Source: Juglans regia (Eukaryota; Streptophyta; Magnoliopsida; Fagales; Juglandaceae). Taken from it: DNA of 64,000 nucleotides. Location: positions 8,399,053 to 8,463,052 of the forward strand of contig NC_049905.1 of assembly GCF_001411555.2 (NCBI RefSeq), written 5' to 3'. The position numbers were made by a program, and so were the translations under genes. Below, piece by piece: positions 55,251-64,000 of the stretch (positions are counted from its first letter, which is position 1; each line of letters starts with the position of its first letter). A model generated the notes under the pieces. That model ran no database searches. It was not told where the DNA came from and saw nothing but the letters and a program-made list of their open reading frames with translations.

Positions 55251-58200
55251 ATGGGAGCCCCGTGCGACGACGTTGTTGTTATCCAGAAGGGTAAGAATCC
55301 AGGCGAGCCCTGCGTCATCACCATCAATTGCCCCGATAAAACCGGACTCGGATGTGATATTTGCAGAGTCATTCTCGAATTCGGTCTCTACATAAGTAAA
55401 GCAGGTATGGTAATATATGCTATAATCTCGACTTTCGGACTCAAGTCGCTTACATTCTTTTCTGGCAAAACTCATGATTTTAATATTTGCTGTACTTTTT
55501 AAGGCTTTATGTGTTGGATATCTGAGAATTGACTATCTTTTTCTTATCGTTTGATTTATTTCTATTCCCAATTGATTGATTTTAATGCATTTGTTTTTTT
55601 CCCGCAATTTCGTTAATTTGTTCAATTTTTGTTTTCTAAAATCTAACCTTTTCTATTTCCTGAACCAGTAATTAATTCATGACTTTTTTTCGTTGCTGTT
55701 TTTGGTAACTGACCAACTCCAACCAGCACTGACTTGTTCAGTTCTAACATTTTCATCCATTTATTTTCACGCAACTCTTTTTCTGGGAAATCTAATAGAA
55801 CTTTTAAGGTTCTGCTTTTGCCATGTGGTGGCTCGGAAGATCTTTTCAATGAATGAGGTTGTTGAGAGCGTAAATTGTTGTAAATTTGATATGATGTAAT
55901 GGTTTTAGATGTTTCCACTGATGGGAGATGGTGCTACATAGTATTATGGGTAGTTCCTCGTTCCAGCTCGCTCATCCTGCGATGGTCGAATATAAAAAAC
56001 CGCCTCCAATCCATAAGCCCATCATGTTCACCGTCCTTTTACTTTAACCAACCGTCTACGCATTCGATGTCTCCTGCGGTTTACCTATTGAAGTTTTTCT
56101 GCCTTGACCGAAAAGGATTACTACACGGTAATAGCTACTCTCTTCAGTTCTGGAGTGTTCTCTGGTTACTTTATGTCCGTGTGTCAGGTTCTAATGCAGC
56201 TCTAAAAACTTCATCAGATGTTACGCATGTTCTCTCCGAGCTTGAGCTTTCAATTCAGAGGGTAAAAGTGACGACAACTCCAGATGATCGAGTCCTCGAC
56301 CTCTTCTTCATAACAGATAACATGTGAGTTTTCTAGTTGATCTTTTCGATTGATAACTCGTGAAATTTTGCTTTGATATGCATTTGGATTTTAATGTACT
56401 TGACTGCATTTGCAGCCTCGTATCACATGGTAAAACAAGATGTCTTGCTTCTTGAATTTTCTTGCTTTGGACCATTTAATAAGTAATCCCCTTCTAGCCA
56501 CAGGAAAATAAGTGTCACCTGGTTTGTTATTTTAATTTGTCTTTTACATTTAACTCATCTGACTTGCCTCAACTTGGATTTTTTAAATTTTGTTGTATGC
56601 TCACTTTTCTGATTCTCATTTTCTTACATGCTTCTTATGTAAGCGTACCAGCATTTTCTTAATAAATAGTAATAATTACTCCTATATAAGCATGCAAACA
56701 TTTGTTTTATTAAATGGTATTAATTGTTTTCCCATTTCACATCTATAGATTAGACCCAAGTACCCTCATGTTGGTGGAATTCCAATTTTGGTTACCGAGG
56801 GGTTCTGTTATCAGGGAACCAGAGGTTATTTTTTCTTTTTTCTGGGTAAGGCAACTGGAAACTGATAGGTCATCATATCTATCAGTGAAACTATGGAACA
56901 AAGAAGAACTGACTGGACCTTTCTAGTAATCATGAGGTTTTTATTTATAGATGTTACCAGTTGGTTAGGGTGGAACTGGTTATCTATTTATTATATCTTC
57001 AGCAACTCATTTCAGGGAGCTTCTACACACAAAGGCACGACAAGATGAGACGTTGGAACAATTGCATTCTGTCTTGGGTGAATCATGTATCAGCTGTGAA
57101 CTCCAGTTGGCAGGCCCCGAGTATGAATGCCATCAGGGAATTTCTTCTCTTTCTCCTGTAGTAGCCGAGGAACTATTTAGAACTGAGTTATCAGACAAGG
57201 AAATCCGCTCTCAAGCACTGAGTCCAGATATGACAATATTGAAGAAAGCTAGTGTGACCATAGACAATTCATTGAGTCCAGCTCATACATTACTTCAAAT
57301 ACACTCTGTTGATCATAAGGGTCTATTGTATGACATCTTGAGAACTTTGAAAGACTACAATATCCAGGTAGACATTTAATATTATATTAATCATGATTAC
57401 TTTGACAGGCAACTTTTATTAATTCAAATCTGTTTTGGGGTTTCTTAATGTCTTGGCTCATTTTTTTATAGAATTCTAGCTGTCTTGGAATGGGAGTCCT
57501 CCCATGTTGTATTTGCGTTTTTCTGAACAACTACAACATCACTTGTTTTGATCTTTTCCAAGTTGGGTGGTTTCCCAATGTGGTTTGGGACCCCTTCCGC
57601 TCCAAAATGATATTCTATCAATTTTTGATGGAGAGCAAATTATGCTGCTCATCTCCTTAACCAGTTATTGCCTAATTGCTACCATTAGTTTTGTGATCTC
57701 ACAGTCATTGTCTCTGAAAGATTAGGTCACCCTGCTTTGCCAACTAAGGTTGGCTACAAATGCAGGTATTCCATGTGGCTTTAGCATTCCATGAATGAAT
57801 TATGATGGTTCCGCACTTGTTCTCATGAGCCAGCTTGCTGCCCCTCTTGCCTCTAGGGGTCACTATTCTTAGACAAATTAACGGAAAAAAAAAATCTTGC
57901 CTCTAGGAGTCACTATTCTCAGACAAATTAACGGGGAAAAAAAAAAACCCATTATGTTCTGATTCTGAAAATATCTTTGATGGCTGAGAGGATGAGGTCC
58001 ACAAGTTGTAGGGGACTCCTCGGTGGTTTCTTTTCTTGACCTTAACACAAATCGATCATATACAATATAACTTATAGACCTTAATACACATCAGTGGTAG
58101 ATTGAAATTGAATGACCAAAGAATTCAAATGCTGGACCGATTTATATTCTCTGACTACGACCACAATATATCTATGCATGTCAATGTGTTCTGACAAATA

Positions 58201-59052
58201 ATAACATGTTTTCAGTTGTCTGATATCTGTTGTGTTGGGATTGTTTCTGATTATTTAGATAGCTTATGGTCGATTCTCACCAAATACAAAGGGTCATCGT
58301 GACTTGGACTTATTTATTCAGCAAAAGGATGGGAAAAAGATTCTGGATCCTGAGAAGCAGAGTGCATTGTGTTCTCGGTTGAAGGTGGAAATGCTTCATC
58401 CATTGCGTGTCATCATTGCAAACCGAGGGCCAGACACTGAATTGCTGGTTGCTAATCCAGTTGAGTTATCTGGAAAGGGAAGACCTCTTGTTTTCTATGA
58501 TGTTACTCTTGCTCTGAAATCACTTGGGATCTGCATTTTCTCGGTAAGAACACTTGGCATCGGAAATTAAATGATTAAAAATAAAAATTGCCACACTCCG
58601 ACTTCCCTGATTTCACCCTTTAGGATGAAAGGGCTTTTTTTTAAGGATTGCGGTGCTAGACTAGAGGTCGATTTGAATCTCCAAGTTATGGTATTTGGGT
58701 GCTGTCTTTTCTATGTTTCTAATTCTCTTTCCTTACACAGTGGGATGGAAATTGACTGTCCCCAACCTTCACTAGGGTAATAGTTTTTATCCTTCAACTA
58801 AGGCAGTGCAGATGGGATTCTTGAATCATTTCTCAAATCATAAATTTTAAACTCATATCTTGATGTACTCATCAGTTCATGACACTTTCCTGTCTTGATT
58901 TGTAGGCTGAAATAGGAAGGCATTTAACATCCGATCGTGAATGGGAGGTCTACAGTTTTCTTTTGGATGAGAACTGCAAATTTCAGTTGTCTAATATGGC
59001 AGCTAGGAGTCAGATTGTAGACAGAGTAAGAAGAACATTGATGGGTTGGTGA
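55251..59052 (+). CDS. ACR9: ACT domain-containing protein ACR9
   Basis: Six exons with consistent phases: 55251-55404, 55909-56127, 56218-56323, 57016-57367, 58259-58543, 58906-59052. Total 420 aa, close to ACR9 of Arabidopsis. Several ACT domains are visible: the first begins CVITINCPDKTGLGCDICR; the second contains CLDRKGLLHDVTHVLSELEL and VKVTTTPDDRVLDLFFITD; the third begins LLQIHSVDHKGLLYDILRTL; a final ACT-like half ends AEIGRHLTSDREWEVYSFLL. ACT domains bind amino acids. ACR proteins resemble the regulatory part of bacterial GlnD and are thought to sense amino acids, but they lack its nucleotidyl-transferase. I placed the exon 3 acceptor at 56217 because it restores the expected HDVTHVL; an alternative AG 23 bases upstream is out of the conserved alignment. 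Intron 4 has a 50-bp tandem duplication. Confidence 0.93.
57845..57934. repeat. 50-bp tandem duplication in ACR9 intron 4
   Basis: TCTTGCCTCTAGGGGTCACT...AACGG at 57845-57884 is repeated with three changes at 57895-57934, separated by A runs. Confidence 0.85.
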
Positions 59053-59250
59053 GTAGGTTTATTTTCCTCTTATGCCGGGATCCTGAGTCTCACTCATCTT
59101 TGTGCTCTCTCTCTCTTGACCCATGTCTATGGTGTATTAGTTGCCCAACATCTAATGCGTATAGCTGTATTCTCGAATCTCCAAGTCATGACTGTCTGTT
59201 GAGCTTGCATTTTCCAGCATTCAGATTGAGTCATTGACCATGTATTTATT

Positions 59251-60689
59251 AGGGCTGTACAAAAACCCGGGGAAACCAGAGCCGACTCAGACCGGCCGCC
59301 GGAGCAAGGAACTGGCCGAAACCGGTAGGGAACCGGTTGGCGGGCGGCAGTATTTTATCAAAACCAGTTCGACGCCGGTTTGAACTAGGGATAAACTGTT
59401 GTTGGCCAGTTCAGCGATTTTCCTTTTTTTTTTTTTAATACCTATACAAAAATGATGTCGTTTCAATTAAATGAGTGAAACAACGTCGTTTAAGGACTTG
59501 GAAACAAAGGGGGAAAAAAAAAATTTAATGGAACGGCGTCGTTTCAAAATGGGATTAATAAAACACCCCCTCCCCCTTTTTCTTCTTCTTCTTCCCTATC
59601 TTCTTCTTCCCCATTCCTCTGTTTTCTCCTTTGCAACTCTTCTTCCCAAACTTATGACAGACGACACGGCTTCCCTCTTCCATCACAAAGACGCCGATGG
59701 CAGACCAAAGAACCGCACCGATGCACGTCAAGACCAAGACTATCAGTCTTCTCTCTCCCAAGCAATTGTTTTTGACTAGTTCTGAGTATAACCCAACAAT
59801 GTTGGTCCGGTGTTAGTTTGGCACCAAAACCGCATCGATCCCATTGGTTTTCACCCCTAGTATTTGTGCATAGCACTTTCTTTTGTTGGCTTGTGAGGTT
59901 ATCAACTTTACGTTCAACATACAAAGTAAGGGTTCTCTTAATAATTTGTAGTCGGAATAATGCACTCAGAATGACTTTTTACCTAATCGTGCACTCTTGG
60001 AAGCATTTTGATGTCCATTCGTCCTGGTTTTGCTCCAAAAAATATCTTTAATTCTAAAAACAAATGAATAAAGATCTGTACTAATCTTTAAAATTTTTAG
60101 AAAAATGGTCATTCCATTGTATTTCCCGTCAAGAACCCTAACGTAGCTGTTTGTGGTATGACATCATATAGTATAGTAGAGTTATACATCACACACTTGT
60201 TGAAGAAAAAAAATAAAAAATAAAAGTATGTTGGGGTAGAGATATTGACTAGAATTTTTCTATGGTAGTGATTGACACGTAGCATACCTATACTCTATTT
60301 GCTTGATTTTCTCTTATTTCCTCTAGTGATCAAGGCTTTACCTTAATCAATCAAATGAATAGATGTGTTGTTATTTCAATTGCGAAAAAGAAAAGGGAAA
60401 AATGTATTGAAGACGTTTTGGTTCTGGATTGTGACACGGGCATGCATAATAATTCCCAAGTCGAATTAGAGAGTTTTTGGGTCCAGCCATAAAACTGTGT
60501 AATATATGTACCTATGGCTTTGGGATGAATTAGAGGAAACGGCCTAATGCAGTGGGTTCATCGGTTTCACGGTTTCGACTGAAAAATATTCGGAGCCGAG
60601 ATTCAATTTAATTTTGAACCGATGAAACCGACTTTTGTGGGATGGGACAAATCGGGTTGAGCGGGTCATCCGGCTTCTTGTACAGGCTT
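59251..60689. mobile_element. Non-autonomous terminal-inverted-repeat element downstream of ACR9
   Basis: Left end AGGGCTGTACAAAAACCCGG (59251-59270). The right end at 60670-60690, reverse complemented, reads TAAGCCTGTACAAGAAGCCGG. Sub-terminal regions carry repeated ACCGG/CCGGTT words on the left and CGGTTTC/GAACCGATGAAACCG words on the right. Three copies of an ACGGCGTCGTTT-like word lie at 59454-59545. A 102-codon frame (59471-59779) has no transposase motif. Target duplication not visible. Confidence 0.55.
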
Positions 60690-62720
60690 AAGCGCAATAG
60701 CGAGACAGATGTCTGGCTGTCTTTGGCTCTCACAGGAAATGGAGATAAAAGAGTAATGATAAGTTATAGTATAAGTACTGCACATTCATTTTGAAAAAGA
60801 TTGAAATGTGTGGCACTTGCAAATATCATTCTTCAACAAATAAATAAGCTGGGACCTGCAAATGGTGCAATTACTATGTAGTGCAGCAGCCTGCCATTGT
60901 GATAAACATAATCTCCAGACGCACAGAAGCCCACCGGACAATTCAAACTCTATGGTTGTAGAACCTGCAAACAATCCATATGATATGGACAACTTAATTT
61001 TAAAAAGCGACTCTTTAGAGATCATCTGAGCTATCCTCAATTGATAAGAATCACTCCCATTGTAAAGACATCAATATATGGAAGGGAAATGCTTCTCCCA
61101 CGGCTAATGTCCGGCACCGAAATCATTTTCGGAAAATCAACGGGAGGATGACATATCATATGGCATCAGTGGTTCTGTTTGTTTTCAGATAATTGGACAC
61201 AGACAAGAAGTTTTATGGTCTATGACAACAACTAAACGAAAACAAACTAAAACTGATGTCATTTAAAAAAAAAAAAAAAAAAAAAGGAGGTTTAACATAG
61301 CAGGCAATTGAACTCAATCAATCATCCGATAATTAAACTAAAGTCAAACCGATGTAGCCGACACAACAAAGCTTGCAGCCTCACCGTGCAGCCGCAATCC
61401 CCCCAAAATTCCCAGAACTACAATATGATGCCAAAAATATGCAGCAATTAGAGGGGGAGATGAAGCCGGGATCAAGCAGCAGCAGAGAAACAACTAAGCA
61501 GGCCCATGCTGTCATCTGAGTCTGGAATCATCAACAAGAGGAGATTTGTACAATGCTCTAATATTTGCACAATAATTGGACTCCCTCCACCAAAAAGCAA
61601 TATTAATATGCATATATTTCACTGAGATTTCACTATCAAACAGCAAATTATTGACTCTTGCTTAGAGAAACAGAGCTGACTCTGATCCCTGATATCAATG
61701 TAAACAGAGCTGGTTTCTTGAGAACTATTTACTTTCACAAAGTAGACATGCACACCTTCAGTCCAGAAGGAATATAAGAAACTCCTTCCACAGACAAAGC
61801 AGCCTTAGGGCTTGTTTGTTTTCCAAAAACATCTCATCTCATCTCACCTCATTATTACAACTTTCTCAAATCCCCACACAAAATAAAATAAACAATTCAA
61901 CTTTTTCAAATTCAAAAACAACAATAATATTAAAAAATATATTTTAACAATATTTTATTCAACTTTTTAACTTTAATCTCAACTCATCTCATCTCATCTC
62001 ATCTCTGAAAACAAACGGGCCCTTAGTGTAGCGAATTATTCTGATGATCAATGTAATTCATACATGTAAACCTCACAACTTAACCCAGGTTCCCTACAGA
62101 TGCCAAACCTGCTTGTGTTGACACCCATGTCTCCCACCAACAAGGCATCAAAGATCCATACTAATAAACAGGGGAACTAACATTTCCCTGGGCAAAGTTT
62201 AGAGAAGACATAACTCAACCAAACCAAAACCCAAAACAGCTAAATCTACAGCATCATAAGAACATGGGATAAAACTTTAACATTATAAGAGTGCACAAAA
62301 AGGAGAAAATAGAAAGAGATCTACCTCAATTGAAGTCTCCCAAGTTTTACGAGCAATTGCAAGGAAAAGACGTTGCAGCCACAGTTTTCTTTTAACTGGA
62401 GAGAAAATAGTTCCTGCTTGCAAACCCCGATTTGTTGGATGAAGAAAAAGAAGGCGCTAAAGAAGTGAATAAAGTATTGGTTCTGAATACATACTGACAA
62501 CTATCCATCAACCCACGTATAATTGTATCGAGTCAAAGGAAAAACTCACAATAAACACCCACACCCCTTAGATTCCAACAGCTCTCTACGGGTAGTTGGC
62601 GTCTTTTCTCTATGCATGATTTTTAAGAGATACACAAGATAGATGAGGTTGCTGCATAACCATACAGGAAATTGACACAGGAGATTGTATAGTCCAAGCA
62701 ATAAAACATGATAAATGGCT
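60690..62720. other. Intergenic region and likely ALY 3' UTR
   Basis: A 22-base poly-A run at 61264-61285 and the intact MITE at 61808-62022. The stretch 62330-62460, read on the minus strand (CCAGTTAAAAGAAAACTGTG, then GCAACGTCTTTTCC), looks like transcribed 3' UTR of the ALY gene. A plus-strand-side donor-like GAGGTAGATC follows it, suggesting a 3' UTR intron. No other gene recognised. Confidence 0.4.
61808..62022. mobile_element. Intact Tourist-like MITE, reference copy of the CTCATCTC family
   Basis: 215 bp. Left end GGGCTTGTTTGTTTTC and right end (reverse complement) GGGCCCGTTTGTTTTC match at 14 of 16 bases, flanked by TTA duplications at 61805-61807 and 62023-62025. Next to each TIR are CATCTCATCTC repeats, and the core carries TTCAACTTTTTCAAATTC. 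The TTA duplication fits PIF/Harbinger. Confidence 0.85.
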
Positions 62721-62892
62721 TCAATTATTCTGCTTTGCTTCCTCATGATACTTCTCCAAATCAGCATCAAGATCTTCTTGAGATAACTTTTCACCACGGC
62801 CTCTTCCCTGACTGTGTCCACGACCCCTTCCAAAACCACGTCCACCTCTGCTGCCACGTGGCCGTCCTGGTGCACCAGCTCGACCTTGTCCA
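62721..62892 (-). CDS. THO complex subunit 4 / ALY mRNA export adaptor, last exon
   Basis: Final exon on the minus strand after an AACAG acceptor (the exon starts at 62892), 57 codons including stop. It is a glycine/arginine-rich region (GGRGFGRGRG, GRGRGEKLS) followed by the conserved C-terminal box QEDLDADLEKYHEEA, the UAP56/DDX39-binding motif of ALY/REF proteins. ALY couples transcription and splicing to mRNA export through the TREX complex, acting in the nucleus. The RRM and N-terminal exons are not found between 62893 and 64000, so they lie beyond the window. A LINE fragment in the intervening sequence suggests a repeat-filled last intron. Which ALY paralogue cannot be told. Confidence 0.88.
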
Positions 62893-63410
62893 CTGTTCAT
62901 TAATTGAAAAAAATCAATCAAGGCTGCCACATATATTCCATAAGCGGCACAGTAGACATACTCGAAGTAGATGTAAATAATCATTTTGAAGTGTAGCTTA
63001 ACCCTTTAAAAAATTGGTGTATGCCACAATTTTTTTTTAATGACGAGGAATCCCAGAGACTGCAAATGCAAGTCTTCTACCCTGCTAATCTCCGACCCAT
63101 GTAAGCCACAAAAACTTATTATGTAATTGCTTTATAGTTAATAAACAGTACTTTGATATAATTACTTCAAATTTCATACATTTTCCATCAAGTTCGTACA
63201 TAGGCAAAACTCATGCTCAACTACCTAAAATAAAACTCTTGTACACCAACCACAGAATCTAAATTTTATATAAGCAACAGCAGAATCCAAATAATGAATA
63301 CTTTAAAAAATTAAAAGATGCTGCTAAAAAAATTATCATAATAATTTTCGTCCATAATGACAGTCTTGGTCACAATCATACTGCACATGCCACCCTGGGA
63401 ATGCTTTTTC
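62893..63410. other. Probable last intron of the ALY gene
   Basis: AT-rich with no RRM-like exon. 63045-63110 (CCCAGAGACTGCAAATGC, ACCCTGCTAATCTCCGACCC) has the look of a dispersed repeat fragment. Whether this is intron depends on where the upstream exons lie. Confidence 0.4.
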
Positions 63411-64000
63411 AATATAAGTAAACAAGTACTATTAATTAAAAATGGGCACCAACTGCCAGTTACAGAAATTATGCCCTATCTACGTAGGCGCATTAGAAAC
63501 TAAAAAATCATGAAGATTCATGCCATTAAAGTCCACAGCAATTGCCAAAGTACAAAGAGTCCTAAAAAAGAAAATTTTAAGCTCCACCATATAGATCTCT
63601 CTGTCTTCAAATGTCCGCTCATTGCGCTCCTGCCACAAGCACCACATGATACAAATCGGAATCATTTTCCAAACCGCTTTAATCTATTGTACCCCTCGAA
63701 TGGAGGTCCAGCACGCCAACATCTCCACCACAGATTCTGGCATCACCCATTCTAGATCCATTCTTTGAAACATCTCATGCCAGAGAGACCTAGCAACCTC
63801 ACAATGTAAAAGTAGATGATTCACCAACTCTCCCCCACTTTTACACATGCAACACCAGTCTGTAATGATTATCCTCCTCTTTGACAGATTATCCGTAGTG
63901 AAAATCTTGTCTAAGGCAGCTGTCCACACAAAGAAAGAAGCTTTGGGTGGAGTCTTGTTCTTCCAAAACCTTCTTCAAGGAAACTGTGTCTCAGGTTCTT
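63411..64000 (-). mobile_element. LINE fragment (reverse transcriptase C-terminal region)
   Basis: Minus-strand frames at 63684-63929 (KRRIIITDWCCMCKSGGELV, HLLLHCEVARSLWHEMF, EWVMPESVVEMLACW) and 63480-63665 (MWCLWQERNERTFEDRE) form the zf-RVT region plus tail. A frameshift or stop separates them, so it is decayed. It is homologous to the fragment in UBC intron 4. The 5' part continues past the window end. Confidence 0.82.

Noticed and set aside
55158..55475. 105-codon minus-strand frame
   Set aside because: Antisense shadow of ACR9 exon 1.
59471..59779. 102-codon frame with hydrophobic stretch, signal-peptide-like
   Set aside because: Lies within the TIR element, the hydrophobic part is a CTT-rich simple repeat, and nothing follows it in phase.

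Overview
This window is nuclear DNA of a flowering plant, most likely a woody eudicot. It is AT-rich, has intron-rich genes with GT-AG introns, a plastid-targeted ALBINO3, a plant histone promoter, and many plant-type transposon remnants. A dispersed CTCATCTC/TTCAACTTTTTCAAATT repeat family gives me the impression of Fagales (walnut, hickory or oak relatives), but I could not test that.

Layout. 31-4380 (+): 3' part of ALBINO3, a thylakoid membrane insertase. 5330-5896 (-): a three-exon CLE46-like peptide gene. About 5.9-13.0 kb: AT-rich intergenic DNA with an intact SINE. 12992-17360 (+): E2 ubiquitin-conjugating enzyme of the UBC7/13/14 (UBE2G) type. 21623-26078 (+): FUSC/AaeB-like membrane transporter with a Helitron in intron 1. 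About 26.1-31.1 kb: intergenic DNA with a 19-bp hairpin and a perfect 50-bp palindrome. 31140-31413 (-): the 55-aa mitochondrial ATP synthase 6 kDa subunit, with site II promoter elements. 33271-38295 (+): 12-oxophytodienoate reductase of the cytosolic OPR1/2 type. About 39.35-43.8 kb (-): a decayed LINE with RNase H. 45358-45669 (+): histone H4. About 49.6-54.5 kb: a non-coding (LARD-like) LTR retroelement. 55251-59052 (+): ACT-domain protein ACR9. 59.25-60.69 kb: a terminal-inverted-repeat element. 62721-62892 (-): last exon of an ALY/THO4 mRNA-export adaptor. 63.4-64.0 kb: a second LINE fragment.

The genes are independent single-copy-style loci. They do not form an operon or a recognisable biosynthetic cluster, and I see no convincing new multi-gene system. 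The most notable signals are: an ALB3 splice donor that breaks the reading frame as written; the CLE46-like gene; the perfect 50-bp palindrome; a nested MITE-in-MITE insertion in the OPR gene with both target-site duplications visible; a Helitron and a SINE with clear termini; and the internal repeats of the LARD-like element. Exon boundaries were read by eye from splice sites, frame and remembered family conservation. Protein identities rest on motif recognition, not on a search.
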